Shown one piece after another: positions 11,613 to 25,355 of a DNA stretch of 62,124 nt. The notes under the pieces were generated by a model, which made no database searches, was not told the DNA's origin, and worked only from the letters and a program-made list of their open reading frames with translations. Numbering within the stretch: the stretch's first letter is position 1; every line of letters begins with the position of its first letter. The stretch is from Scleroderma bovista (Eukaryota > Basidiomycota > Agaricomycetes > Boletales > Sclerodermataceae). The stretch lies in contig JAYMGJ010000562.1 of the NCBI GenBank assembly GCA_037178675.1, forward strand, positions 1 to 62,124. Direction: 5' to 3'. A program made the position numbers and the translations under genes.

Positions 11613-14600
11613 TCAGGATAGCATCTTCCTCTTGTCATTTGGTAACTGTTTGCTGTATAAATTCAGCAGTACCTCCATAATCTCCTCTAGAGGCAATGTC
11701 GCGTATTCGTGAACATACTGTGGAAGGGAATCCTCCAGATTGAAGCCCGATTTTTTCATGAAGAAGGGGTGCATAACATCTGGAGTTGCTTCTCCTAGTT
11801 GACGTAATGTCAACCTCTGGATCTTCCGCTCACGAGGCTCATAAATCAGGGGTGTGTGGATGGGGATAGTAGTCGTGGAAGTGTTGACGTTTGTCTCCTG
11901 CGAGGTACGCGGAACATCGTCAGATGAAGGACTCGGTATCCGAGCTTGAGGCTGCGCTGCATCTCCAACTAACTGAATTTGGTCCGAAGTGGGATGTGGT
12001 TCGGGAATACCAAGGGCAGCTTTCTTCCTGGTCCCCGAGACGTTGTTCGTAGACGCAGTGAGTTGGTCCATCTCTCGTGAAAGGTTCTTTCGCAGTCCCG
12101 TGAGCCACGAATACAGGGCGACATTCAGGGTAATGTAAATATCCTCCAATCTCCTTTCACCTTGTCCTTGGAATGTGCTGTAAAAGTCGTACAGAAGGTG
12201 TTTGGTGAAATCAACCGTGGATTCCTCAGTAATCATCAACATTTTCATCGGAGGCAAGCCAACGATGTTCGATTCGGTGGGATTCTTGAAGAGTAGGTCC
12301 ACCCACGTGCTATCGTTGGCGACGGGAACAGAAGTGGGAAGGAACGAGTGGAACTGGCTGAATTTTGAGATGTTTAAAGTTGTAAACGATAAATGAATCT
12401 CTCTGCGGGATGGTAGACCGTCCTGGACCGTCCGATGCAAGCTGGCATGAACATCACAGCCAACGAATGACGCCAGTTCTGCATCTGCCATCGTCCGTGG
12501 GAAGAGGATGAGCCTTAACGTTTCCAGGCGGAAACTCATTTGCTGGCGAACGACATGCGACATTTCCGACTCAGCTTCTTTAATACGGTTTCTGGCTGAC
12601 TGGAAGAAGGCAGATGCGACATCTGTCAAAGGGTTGCTTGGCTTCGGACTCTGGGTAGCACGGAATGCTTCCGATTCTCGGCTCGCGGCAAGCCTCTGAG
12701 CCGCAAGACTAGCTTTGAATCTGTTCGCATAGAGCACGAATTTTGGGATGGTAGCGATGGTAGCCAGCGCAGTGATCCCTTGGCCATGGACGGTAAATGC
12801 GAGGAGAAGTGGTCGATCTTTGTCACCCAGATTTGAAGAGATAAAAGACCAGTCATCATGGATGTCCACTTGAATAGGATCCGCTCTGGATCGCTGTAAG
12901 TGGCGGATTACACCTGCAGTGACAAAACCTACCTATAGATCAACAAGCGCTGTTGCTCTGATTCCAGCTCGGCCTCCAACGCGCCACTTGTCATAGTAAG
13001 CTCCAACAGTCGCGCTGTACTCGAACACTGTGTTAGCGCCTCTTCGCTCCTGCGGATCGTCTGGAAGATAAAATTAGGCACGATGATATAACCAGAGATA
13101 TTTCCCCTGGCTACGATAGATACATCTGCAACTGACAGCGAAACGCCAGAGGAGCTGTCAGAAATGCGAGTACGAGCCAGTAGTTCTTTCAGATTGAGTG
13201 TTACAACACAGATCGATTGCCCAAGGTCGACAGTGACATCAGTTCGACGAATGTGAACGACAACGGCGGTGATGCATTCTTGTGTACTCCTGGAGTCATG
13301 GGGGTGCAGTGGCAGCGCGACATCGCTAAGTTCCCCCTGAAGGTGTTGCGTCGCGATCACAGGTATGCGGTCTAGCCACACTGCCTTGAAGCACAGGATA
13401 TCCTGCAGACGAGAAAAGCGTACGCCACCAGTAATGTCGGTGCTAACAAGGAGAGAAATGGAACTATTAAAGTTCCCGTCATTGTCCTCTAATTTGGAGA
13501 AGGTCAACGAGAATGCAAGATTACGAGCGGCAAGATTCATGCAATCTTCGCTCAAAAAGCCATGCTTGAGTCCCACTGAGAGACCATCCACTGACCCGGA
13601 GAAGGCTACCTTGTGTGCGCCAGGGGAGATACTCACGACGAAGCCACCGCTATCCCATCGGACTGCTGCAGCGACGTTGACATCCGGCTGACATGTGAAC
13701 TCCAGGTTGGATTTATCAATACGGAGTGAAAAGTTTATCTGTAAGCTGGAGGTTGCAGGACGATTGTCCAAGCGCGAAGTGATAGACCGAGGAGAATCAT
13801 CACGATTACGTCCCGTAACAGGGTATGTCCATGTGCCCTGCCGAGTGGTGCTCTTCCGCATACGTGATTGTACTTGATCAATTATATCGGTGACAAACGG
13901 TAAAAGGCCAGGATTGAGTGTATTCTGACTTGAGTGGATCTTGCTCTTGAAAATAAGAACAGACGGTGCCGCCGATCTAAGGATACCAGGGCCACCAGCC
14001 GATGTTCGATACTCGATCCAAGCCGACAGAACTGGCAGTTTGATCGTTTCTATATCCGTTGTCGATTCGTAATCACCTTTGCATTCGGAAAGACTGTCTG
14101 ACATCGGTGGTGACTGCCGCGTTGAGCTGCGTATACGAATCTGCCCGTTGTCAAATACAAGTGCTGCAAACACATTAAGCGCAGGGACCGCATTCAAGTA
14201 ATCGTCAGTAGGGGGATCTGTCCTCGATGATTCGGGCTCCTGGAAATTTGCTCCCTTGCTGGCTAGACGTTCCATTCTCTCTCGCCCTTGGCGATAGACA
14301 TCAATCAAAGAGAACACATAGTCCGAGATTGACGAATCGAGGTCTAAAATAAACCCACTGACGTTGCCAGTGACCCAGGTCCGACGTTTTTCCTGGGTTG
14401 CATCCGAGCATAGGTGGATCTTCATTTCAGGATAGCACAGACAATTCTGGGTGGTATGATTGTCAGGGATAAAGTCCGACAAGACCGACTGCTTGAATCT
14501 AGACATCTCTTAAGCGGCACACAAGAAAGAGTAAGGTTGTAGTCACCGATCCGTAAATCGGAAGGATAGCTCCTTCGTAGTCATATAACTGACTTCTCCC

Positions 14601-17600
14601 TTTTGGGTGTTGAACCTGATCCGGCGAACAGAGAACACAAAGGCGCGGACGGTTGGGTCATCATGGTTAGTTGATCCTGGCAGTTCTAAACTTTGGTTGC
14701 AAGATAAGGGAAATGCTACACCGATACTTTCAATGTCGACTGCGATGCTGTGCTTTAGCCATGACGCATTCCTTTCGATACCTGCATCGTGGCGTGGAAC
14801 TTCGAAGGTTTTTAGAATCGTCCGTGTTTTCTGTTTGAATGCTTCCAATTCTGCAGCTCTCTGACGTCTTCTGACAAGTAGCTCGGTCTAGGAAATGATG
14901 AGAAACAATAGAAGTATTTGAGGGCAGCCAATACCTGCTGGTAGTCAATGAAATCGCCGAGCTCCCCAATTGAGCTTGGTTGCATTACAGCGTGAATCTT
15001 TGGGATCGACACGACCAGGCGGTTACCATCAGCGGACACGGCCACATCAACGACAATGAATGCGGATCTATGCTTGCGGCTGGACAGATACTCTGGTGTT
15101 GTTGTTCCGATGCGAGGAACGAGTGACAGCGCGATGTCGCGATGTTGCACTTTCCAAGCGCAATTGTTACCCTTTTGCGTAATGTCTCCTACAACATTTT
15201 TACACTCCAAATAGAGCGTAGAAGTTGGTCCTTCTAAGCCGACCTTAAATCCTTTGATATTGGCATGCATGCTATACTTCGCAGGGTTTAGAGCTCTTCC
15301 AGGAATCTCAGAGGTGACGTGGCGTGCTCGACGCGTTTCCTGGATCAAGTCCATCAAATCCGTGAAATCGCGTCCAAACTTCTGTTGTACAGCAAGTAAC
15401 GAGTCCCAGTGCGAGGGTTTCAGCATAACATTGGCGAACTCTAGAGCAACAAGTAAATCCACATTGTTGTTTCCTTGATGTCCAGTAAGAGCTAGTGCAG
15501 GTAAAATAACTTGGACACGAGGAGCCTCTGCCGAATCGTTTAGACTGCGGGATTTGTAAAATATGGAGAAGGTTTGGGTTTGCAGCTGAAAACCAAAGGT
15601 CGTCGGCGTTCTTGGAGTCGTATGGGCCATAGATGAGATGAACGCTGTAGTGTCTCGTACGATCCAAGAGATCCATGTACCTCTCATAATCTGTAGTATT
15701 ACACCACAGCTTGAGATGGTCCCATTAAACAGTAGACTCGGGAACGGAGATGCACGCAAAGTCAGCGGATCCAGGGTATCGGGAAGGGGTTGGCCACTTT
15801 TGATTTCGGACATCAAACTACCTGCTGCAATCTCGAATCCGGGTAGGAAGTCTGTTTTCCATTCCTCAATGAAGCGATATAACCGAAGGGCGCTACGGGG
15901 AACACTAAGAGTGACATCTTCCAGGGAGAAAACAAGACGGAAGGTATCGGAAGGCTGGTCGCTCCGTTGAGTTGCATTGAAGGTGCCCTTGGAGAGCGTC
16001 AAAGATGCGAGGACGTCCGGGGTCGGTGCGTGGGTGCTAATGTTCACCTTCGACAGAGCCCGTAGGTGAAGGCTACTAAATCCGAAGGTGGTATTCGCAG
16101 ACTGCACTCCGAAGTCTGGTCGCACGAGGATTGATGATGATAGGTCCAGTGAAGATCCACCGAGCTTGAATGTGAGGTTTTCTGCACCAGCCTGGATATC
16201 CAAGCCTCCAACTTGGACTAAAATGGTAGCGAGGAAGGGTGTAAGTACCGTCGAAGGGAGGGAAGTAGGGCTGGTATTGATGTGATACCATTTTTGCACG
16301 CGAACTACCCGCTGGATGAATTCAATTAGGCGAGGAGAAATCACCAATGAAAGATCCACCACATCCACAGCAATCATACTCTGTCTGACTGGGTAATTGA
16401 CCATCGCCGGTCGAGAGAGAGGATGCATGGACGCATGCGAGTTCGACTGGTATTTGAGATGCAACGCTGTTGTGGAAAGGCAACTGTGTGATTTATACAT
16501 GTGGGACAGCACGGTGAAGCTCAAGGAGCCAAAGGAACACGACGCGAAAGTGATCGAAAAAGACATGATCGGTAAGGTGTCGTTCGCTGTTGGATAGACC
16601 ATCTCCAACGTGGGAGCGTGGGCCTTTTCATCCAAGTCTACGATTAGATTCGAAAGGTAACTTTTAAGCAGGAGTCGATCATTCCAATCATCGTGGGCAC
16701 CATCGTCTTTTCGGGAAAGAGGGTCGTAGATCCGTAGTGCAAAGCGCATATTGAAAAGAAACTTGAATGAAGTGTCTGTCCGTATCGCATGCGGGAGCCC
16801 TCGTTGAACCAGAAAGGACGGTTGTATGATGGAAAGAGGATCGATAGTGGCGTGTTCTTTGGTAAGTGCAAGCACTCGACGAACAAGGACAGGGAAAGTA
16901 TTAGATGAGTCCACTTTCCAGCCGTGGAGAATCTCGACAAGCTGATCCACACCCTTCTTTGCAGCAAGTAGAAATGAAACAATGTATTCGGGGTCGGATG
17001 GTCCAATCTGCGCTGTCTGTTTCTTACAAACGACAAACAGGCTGCTCTCTATAAGGCTCCCTTGAATGTCGTCCAACGACAAAGAGAACTCTGGGCGTAG
17101 TGTGACTGGTGCGCCGGCGATGTTGCTGAGACTAACGGACAACGTTTGACATCCAATGTGCAAGTCAGCAGGCGAACTAGACCGATCCTGGGGACTACTC
17201 CTGAAGAGAAAACTTGAAAGAAAACAGTGCACAGCCAAATCAACGCTTCGGTTTTCTGTGACAACCTCCGAAGGTGGATGTTCTTGTGCCCCCTCATAAT
17301 GGACCTGTTCTGTTACATGAGCAATGAGTGAACATAACGTTATGTCAAACGATGGGAGTGCAGAAACCGATGGAAGACTCGACGCAGTGAAGTTTGTCAA
17401 GTGTCGCACCATGATGGAGTCCAGAAGTATTTCAGAGCTAATATTCTGTCCGAAGCTAAGAAAGTCTCATTGCTGAAAGTGAAGAAGCCTTACAGATTGC
17501 TTATACTCATCCCTGAGGCAGGACGCTACAAAGATGATTAGTGGCGTAACCCATATTTCAACGCCACGGGAAGATTCAATACGGATTGCACGGTGGGTAT

Positions 17601-20600
17601 TCGGCGAAGGGGGCGACGTCAGCAAGGGTCGAGGAATCTTGTTTAGTGATCCTTTCGGCTTCTGAAAGGTACCGGACAATGGGCTCTGCTTCATGGTGAA
17701 ATTGTGTACATGAACTTCTGGTCGACATACATGCATCAAGGTAAAAGGTGAACCTTCCCGGCTGTGCAGATTTTCTAAGCCACACCCTTCATAGCGCCTC
17801 GTGACATGCCGATAGCGCGAGAGAAGTGGCTTAGAAGGATCCCGTCCTGATGTAAAGGTGAATTAAATTCTTATATAAATGATGGTCCCTACCACCCAGC
17901 CCTGACGCATCACTATCCGACGAATCAGTGTCGCACAAGTCTTCGTTGTCCGAATCCTCATCAGAAACGGTCTGTTCACCCTCGTCGAGGTGTATAGCTG
18001 CAACGGGTCGCAAGATTCGATTCCTCCTGGTGAAGTTAAGAATACTCCAACAGTAACTAGGACCGCTTTTACTTACGCTACACGAGCATCACGATCCGCC
18101 TCCGAAATATCTTCATTGTCCGACTCCGAAAGACTTGACAACTGAGCAAATCGATTATCTGATTTCGGATATTGCTGAGGTTGAGAAGCGGACACGCAGA
18201 GCTGGGGAAGAGAAAGCTGGGGTAGATATAGATTATTGAGATGAACCGAAGAAGACAAGTACGGCTGCTGGCGAAACACAGAGTCGCTATGAAAGTCCTC
18301 GGGCGTTTTCTTGAGTTGACTGAGGAGCGTATGGGCTCTCCCAGTCAGTATGTCTTGTTCTTGTAGAAAGTTACTCTGGACGCCTTTCCTGCTTGAAACG
18401 TAGATCTCCACATTGCTGTCGAATTCCACGCATGCGGCCTCGGACCACGAATTACGAGAAGAACCGGAAGTAACAAGTGCCTTCAAGGAAGCCAGAGGGA
18501 ATCGTAACACGATCAGCTTACTGCACACTTGCCCTTGCAAGTCATTGGAGTGGATAGTCAAGCCATGTAGCAAGTTAATATCAACAGCCACCCTTCCCGC
18601 AAGGAAAGTGGCGTTCAGAGTCTCTAGCGAGAGCTTGACGAAAGTTACTGTCAAATGTATAAGAGGTCTAAACACGCTCAATACATATATTGCTTACAAT
18701 CGGGGTCAGCGGGGGTGCTAAATTCTCCAGCAGGGGCATTTGCCAAATCAGTATAATTGGTTCGGAAAGCATCTAGAACAGCAAGAGCCATCCGTGCTTC
18801 AAGAATTGAAAATAGTGCTTTCACACTGCCAAGGCTGATTTCCCAAACACATACATATGTACGTGTCCGGGGAGGAGGTCCAAATAGCCTGTTGGCCGTG
18901 ATATTGATTCCTGCAACTATCAGTAGAAGCGATGTTGTAATACTTACTGTACTCACCATCAATAATCAACACCTCCTTAAGCCAATGGCATTCATTCCGG
19001 AAGAAAGCATCCTCCGAGCAAGCTTCCACAATGCATCCCCTGGTTTCCCCGACATTTAGAGACATGTCTACTATGAAGTTATGACCGACCCTTGGTTCGC
19101 AATACCTAGACGTACCCATGAAGTGGTCATGCGACCTTAGATCCAATTGAAGCTCCGGGAATGTCAGGAGCAATGATGCACCAACATCATCAGAAGGCAT
19201 AAGGTCGCCACTGCACTTCTCATAACCGGGAAAACCCCCAGGTAGTAACATTGATCCACGTTGTAGCGTCAAAGAGATAGTTACTTGAAGGGTGTTCACC
19301 TGTTGAGCGTTAGCTAGTATCCGACCAGTCCTTCAAAATACCCGGATATACCTTTCCAGCTCTGTATTTCTGTTCGACAGGGTCTCCAACTTGGCCTTTA
19401 GCGCGTTTGTCCAAATACTCGACGAGTGTCGTAAAATGAGTGAAAGTGCCAAAATAGTTTTCGCGAAGCACCATGCAATACCTGACCACCCATCCAAGCG
19501 CTTTGAAAGAAACATCACCTGCCTAAAATGGCTCAGCAAAGTGCCGACAGACTCGAGTCTAACTCACAGACTCACAGAAATGTGAAGTTTGAGCTGGTCA
19601 ACGTTGTCAGGATGTACTTCAGCCCAATTGTAATACGAGGCCTGGATGCAAAATAAACGTGCACGAAGCACCTGTTGCTCCTTACCCTGGTTATAAAGAG
19701 ACTGAGTATTCCACTTCGGCAACGAGACCGAAGCGATTAAATCAGAGATTTCAACCGAAAATGGAATCAGTGATGCCTCAGGGCGGTAGCTGTTCAAAGG
19801 AATGGTCACCACGCTGTGGAAGCGAGGAGCACGTAATGTCACGATTGCTGATTTATAATTAGACATAGCAATAGTAAGTGCAAGCATCGACACTAACTGT
19901 TTTCATCTTTGACCAACGGCTTATCGATGATATTTTGATCATTGGCATATAGGTTGAGGTCAAAGTGAAACAAGTCCACTTCGAATAGGTAGATAGTTGG
20001 GACAAATTGGTGCCACTCTGTCGGTGGTCCTGTTGTCCAATCCCGAGACAGATCTATGACCATATTGATATGATCCCGCAACACGGAGATGATAGGTTGC
20101 CGCAACAAAACCGTGAACACCCACTTGCGTTCCGAGTTCCATCGAAGTGGAGCAGGAAGTGCTGCGTGCACCTAACCCCCGGTCAGACTTACGATATAAG
20201 AGAGAAGGATTTCAACGTTACCCTGCATGATTCAGCTACGATGAGTTTGCTGTCATTTAAACTTGAGGTGACTTGGACAGAATCTAAATGAACCTCTAAT
20301 CGCGATTCATAGCCGTCGGGGCCTATAACCATTGGGACAAGGTAACTAATAGAAGAACTGTCTCCTGCAGTGACATGAAGGAACGCGGGTTCACGTGTCC
20401 TGGGTTTGAGATCATCGGTATGATCATCCCACTGCCAATTCTTTGACCCTTCACGAAAGGGCAATATCAGAGAAGTTTTCCCTCGGAGCTCGACAAAGAC
20501 TTTCATCGAAGTCCAAATTCGCTTGTCTCCAGGCTTGAGACGCTGGGACACCGCTAAATCGTGATACGTTGGAGGGAAAAAGGTCCGCTGAAGGTGAACG

Positions 20601-22213
20601 CTGCAGAATTCCTGCTTGAGTACCCTTGGACCCAAAAAAAAAAATCACTTACCGCTGACGATCCGCCCAGGGCCCGTATCGGATAACACCGCTGTGAATA
20701 ACGAAATCCATACCCCATTCTGGGGGAAGGTCGCCATTCCCAATATCATATGATTCAAGACCCATCCCAATGGGACCTGTTGCCTCCGTGGGCACCTCAC
20801 CTACTACGTCAGTGTAGTAGGAAAACTCAAGTGTGGGGGCCTCCATAACACGACGCTCGATTGCGTACTCAAGTTTTGCGAAGTCAGTTTCGACGCAGTC
20901 GTTCTCGTCTACACTGTTGTGGAACATCTGCTGAGGGACAAAATGCGCGCTTCCATAACCACTGGCGGTAGCCCGGTGGGGATGGAATAAGGAGGAGTAT
21001 AACTTGAGCCCCCTCCAGACCTTCGCAAAAACCCCATGAGACAGGTAAAGAAGTGGAATACGATCTGCATAGCTGCAATGTGGCTCAGACACGGCCTCCA
21101 AGTAAGTAGGCTACACTCTCACCTCGAAGCCTCAGTAACTACACGGATGGAATGACCTGTGTCGGGCATGGCTCCGTGATAGCTGGGGTTCCCAACGAGA
21201 TGAATCACAGTATTCTGGATCTTCAGGTTCAATAGTTGCTTATAAAGATCACATCTTGACCTGGCCTGAGGCTGCATCAACACGCTTGTACGGTATCCTC
21301 TCGCGAGAACGTACCGGTACGATTCCAAATGTACCATCTGCACTATGACATTCTGCGACCATTAAAGTCGGGGTAGAGGCATTGCCACATACTATGGCAC
21401 ATTTGAAGGCTACGATCGATATCGGCAGCAGGTCTTTGGAGTCAATATAGGGCATTTGGCGTTTGATCCAATTTAAAGCAGCATGGATGATTGGCGGGGC
21501 TTTGATATTGGTGAGGGACGCAGGGGGATACAAACCTTGAGGTAATCCTTTCATTATAAGGACCACACAAGGGGATACAATTAAGCAGCATACCTTCCAA
21601 GCCGGACATCCTGGAGAACAACTGTCGAGGTGGTGATGTCTCAGAAGTACGAGGTGCGCTCGCTTGCATCTGCGAAATAATATAATCATATGCCGCAGTT
21701 TTGTTGTAAAGAAACCATTCGAAACCGTGAATGGCCACTTTGATGCGACAAGGAGGGAAGCTATGGTGTTGGTTGACTTACAATATGTCAGCTGTGGATT
21801 TTTTGGAGGGTAAAGTATGACTTCTCGCTTACAATCTTCTCCCCCAACATGTTCCTGGGCTAGGTCATCCTCAGTTGCGGTGGCACGTAGCCAATACCTC
21901 CAAGTAATCTGAGCCTTCACGACATTAATTGTCTGGTTACTTGAGTGATAGTAAACGTTCTTGAGGAGAATTCTCCCAGAAAGTAGTGAAAAATGGATAG
22001 ATCCTGGGGACGTGGTTCCTGTCAAGAAGTCCTGCAGAGGTCGCATTACTACCCACCAATCTGAATCCATATGCCAGAACCTCCCTGGTTCCAAAACCTT
22101 ATCCTCAGAAGTAGTCCAATGACAGCCGCAAATAAGCGGTTCCAGTAAAACGTGTAGAGAGTAGCTGCTACGAGCACACAGATACACGATGCCAACAGGT
22201 AGGCATTGAGCAT
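11613..22213 (-). CDS. CSF1: Bridge-like lipid transfer protein, CSF1/BLTP1 family
   Basis: This is one giant gene of roughly 3,100-3,200 aa and about 20 exons. Csf1/BLTP1 proteins form a long hydrophobic groove bridging ER and other membranes for phospholipid transfer. First exons: 22213-22057, 22003-21782, 21737-21594, 21547-21315, 21265-21123, 21072-20653, then from 20600; the last exons include about 17412-14880, 14506-12929 and 12869-11613. An N-terminal anchor (MLNAYLLASCICVLVA...FYWNRL) is followed by IWIQIGSIHFSLLSGRI, TWRYWLR, HGFEWFLYN, YGPWADRQR and FFPPTYHD, all typical of fungal Csf1. Repeated beta-rich segments continue to the C-terminus. No in-frame disruption was found after splicing. 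Start choice: an in-frame ATG at 22294 would add 27 residues, but the shorter start places the anchor at the terminus as in relatives. Confidence 0.9.
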
Positions 22214-22292
22214 GACGTCGGAGCGAGAGACGAGTAGAAGGAGAAATGTAGTAAAGGCGAGCTGTTTATTGCTGACTAATCCATTCTCTGCC

Positions 22293-22542
22293 ATGACTGT
22301 TGCAGCCCACCAGACAGCGAACACACCCCTCAAACGTCTCGCCTTTCACTCGACCACCACATGCTCGATGGAGGCAGCTGCGTACGGAAAATGTATTCTT
22401 GCAACGTACACGGACGTCCGCAAAAACTCATGTCAACAGGAATTTGAAAACTTTGGCCGGTGCTTGCGACAGGCGGTAGGCCAAAAAATCGTATCACTAG
22501 TCTGTCTTAACGTTCTGTATCCTGCAGATGAAGCGTAAATGA
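22293..22542 (+). CDS. NDUFAF8: Twin CX9C mitochondrial protein, NDUFAF8-like
   Basis: Exons 22293-22475 and 22528-22542 give 198 nt, 65 aa. Four cysteines form two C-x9-C pairs (residues 24/34 and 47/57), the fold of intermembrane-space proteins imported by Mia40. The block AAAYGKCILATYTDV and the segment EFENFGRCLRQAMKRK match the complex I assembly factor NDUFAF8 (C17orf89), partner of NDUFAF5. The last exon encodes only MKRK and the stop. An in-frame ATG at 22212 would add 27 residues without family similarity. The start codon lies inside the 5' side of the CSF1 gene on the other strand. Confidence 0.8.
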
Positions 22543-22621
22543 TCATGTGACCGTTTATCCCTCGAAGCATAGACATTGGCTGAACGCACGGGAGTCCAAT
22601 TGGCCATTGAAATAATCATTA

Positions 22622-23470
22622 TTAGATATCATCCACTCCCATGCCCCCTGGCAGCCCTCTACCGGGGTTTTCTGTGTCTACCATAACATCCTCCCGATGA
22701 ACCCGTCGCCTCATGATAGCACGTAAATGGAAGGGTATAGGTAAGGGTGTGGTATTCGGGAGGGGTAGTGTTGCGTGCGTTTCAGGAGTTGGAGGTGCTG
22801 GTTCATGCAAGCGATTGATGACATGTCTCAGACGGAGATCTAAGATCCATGGCGATTCGTGATGACTGCGTTTTGCTGTTTCATTTTCCATGGAGGACCC
22901 TGACGATGGGAAGGCAACCGGTGATGCCGGTGCTGGGAGTAGGGCATCAGGGACCGTAGAGGGTGACGATAAGTGCAGTGACTTCTCATAGGAGATTGTC
23001 GTGAGGATAATCTGAAGGAGGAGGATGAAGGCGTCCAAGAGGAGGAGATGCAATTTAGTCGGTGGATACCCTGTAGGGTATCAATGGATTGAAACCCATG
23101 TATCATTAGTTCTGTGATCACCTACCCACACCGACGAAGTCAAGTACAATGGCCCGTCCTTCCGTTGGGCTACCCCTCGTGTGTGACCAAAAACTTGGAA
23201 GATTGGATGCACACAACAAGAGAAACCAGACGCGTAAGGACAACTTGGAGTCGACTTCCCTGGGTTTGTAAGACACGAACTGGCCGGCCACCCTACAAAG
23301 CAGTGGCAGCAACGCTGGTGCCAAAAAGAATGAGAGGGTATACAGCTGGAATATGAGATTATCGAGCTGCACCACCACAACAGTATCATCAATGTGGACA
23401 CTCCGAGCGGATGATTGCTACGCACGGAGTCGATGATACTTTGCCTTTGGGCATCATACCGCTGGTGCAT
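22622..23470 (-). CDS. DUF1746 fungal membrane protein
   Basis: Exons 23470-23426, 23366-23126 and 23070-22622 give 735 nt (244 aa). The pattern fits DUF1746: RQSIIDSLDNLIFQLYTLSF, then KPREVDSKLSLRVW, LDFVGVGYPPTKLHLLLLD and AFILLLQIILTTISYE. Two to three hydrophobic helices are visible, followed by a Pro-rich cytosolic tail. DUF1746 is fungal-specific; I recall a link to the Golgi Dsc E3 ligase complex (Dsc4) but hold that loosely. It lies 79 bp from the NDUFAF8-like stop, convergent with it. Confidence 0.8.
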
Positions 23471-23683
23471 GACATCTAGTCTATCCGGTGTCGTTGGACA
23501 AGGCTGGTGTCAAAGTGCTGTAGTAATACATATTTGGCTGTGTTGGTGTTTCGGCTCTTGACCTGGTCATTACACTGGTAAATTACATGGTGCGAGGCTA
23601 CGGTAGGCGAGCAAAGTCGCACGCGGGATATGAAGTACATCGTCCAAGTAAAATACGTCCATGTCTATCGAAACAAGTCCACT

Positions 23684-24967
23684 TCAGGGTCGTTTCCCGA
23701 GGCGTAGCCGCTGGAGCGGACCAGAATACGGTGGCGGGGCACCGGGTGCAGGGCGATCACCAGCTGACGAAGAGAACACAGGACGCATATACGCCGCGTG
23801 GACCATAAGTGCTGAATGCGCTGTCGTGGACAACTCTGCCGTGTACAGTGATTCAGGACCGTCTTCTCCTGGTGACACCATCTCCTGATCCAATGACCGG
23901 TTGGAATGAGCCCTTTGTGGCTGGGTCTCTGCAACAACATCTGGGGTAGAGTTGGTGTTTGGTCGCGGGGGCAGTGCACGAATCTGCTGGGATGAACCGT
24001 CTGATGAGGCAGTTAACTGTGAAGGTCGTGCACCGTGTCCATGCGGGTTGCGAATATCGATCGTTAGTGGTGAGTCATCCATCGCGGTGGGGTCCTCGAG
24101 GTCATAAGGATCAATATATGGAACCGTAGAATATGATGTATCAATGCTGCCGCGGGGGTGAAGGAGCTCAATGCTATCCGATGGCTGGCGAGTGTGCTTG
24201 GAAGGAGGCATGGACAAAGCATGGAAATAACCAAGGCGCCGAGAGCGGTCCTCTTTCTTCTGAATTCGCAAACGATATACATACCGCGTGGCGATCACCG
24301 TCCCATCTTTAAGAAAGAAGGCTAGTCGATACAAGCAAGGCGGACTTATGGAATGTACTCACACAGTTCAAGAAGTAGCAACACCACGACAATGGTTATA
24401 AAAACGTAGGTAGAGATGCTCGTGAGGCGTGTACAGTTCGATTCTGCCGAAGTGCCCGCAAAGACCGATGCGCAGTAGTCCACGAACTGCTGGCGATTAC
24501 CCTGACGGATAGTGACGAGGAAATATATGCCAACGATCACATTAAGGACGAGATGACCGTAGAGGAAATAGGTGTAAAGCATAACGAATGACTGCTTGCG
24601 TGCGACGACGCCCACGAAACTGTAGCAACAGCAGTGAGAGGCGGACCTTGCACATAACGACTGATTTACACACCCAGCAATAGAGAAGAGAAACAGGGTA
24701 GTTTCAGTTATACCCGTAAGTAGGAATGCGACCCGTTCATTGGATGTAAGCTGATATGAATCTGATAGATGGAGGTCTGGTTTGACTTGTGAAAACAAAA
24801 AAAAGCCACGACCACTCACGTGAAATTTCAAACCAGATAATGACGGATATTGCACCGGAAACAAGGAAAGTCAATATAGTGATCAATGTGAACCCGATGC
24901 GAACGGGTATGCAATAACAGAATGAGTTCGAATGAAGTATGCGCGCTTTCAACTGGGTAAGTTGCAT
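23684..24967 (-). CDS. Four-helix membrane protein, unknown function
   Basis: Exons 24967-24820, 24776-24674, 24619-24363 and 24306-23684 give 1,131 nt (376 aa). Four hydrophobic segments lie in the first 200 residues: IGFTLITILTFLVSGAI, AFLLTGITETTLFLFSIAG, FVMLYTYFLYGHLVLNVIVG and YVFITIVVVLLLLELYG. A short Cys-containing loop sits between helices 3 and 4. The rest is a Ser/Pro-rich cytosolic tail. The layout is tetraspanin-like but the CCG motif is missing, so no family is assigned. Codon use and intron sizes match the neighbours. Confidence 0.75.
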
Positions 24968-25355
24968 GGCGCTGGGTGACGGTGATTTTGGACGGGCAGG
25001 TTACGTGCGAGTAAATTCTCGAGAGGATCTGAACTGAATGGCTTGTGGACAGGACGGGCTTGGAAAGACGCAATTAGAGGGTGCAGGGCTAGGCTGTGCA
25101 GGGGAGACTTGAATTATGCACAGCGTCGAGATTCGTGCGATGTCTTTCGGTGGAAATCAGTGCTGTCGGGAGCGTGAACTATGGTGGTGAGGAATCATGT
25201 AGCATCCCCCCTCACACATGGGTCGTACATAAGTAAGGAACGCTGGTATGTTCATGAGTACCTTACGGAGTTTGAACTCCCTGCGGCCCTACTACTACTA
25301 GCTAGTCACTACAAAACCTTGGCAGCCAGCTCACGGAATATTTCAAGCTTCATCT
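24968..25355. promoter_or_regulatory. Divergent promoter region, membrane protein and HDA1
   Basis: 388 bp separate the two divergent start codons. No coding frame with support and no repeat was seen. The role is inferred from position. Confidence 0.45.

Noticed and set aside
11613..22213. Several separate adjacent reverse-strand genes
   Set aside because: Frames join across short introns with matching phases and follow the order of one Csf1-type protein.
23665..23979. Reverse-strand and forward frames around 23.6-23.9 kb as extra genes
   Set aside because: They overlap the Ser/Pro-rich tail of the four-helix protein in other frames.
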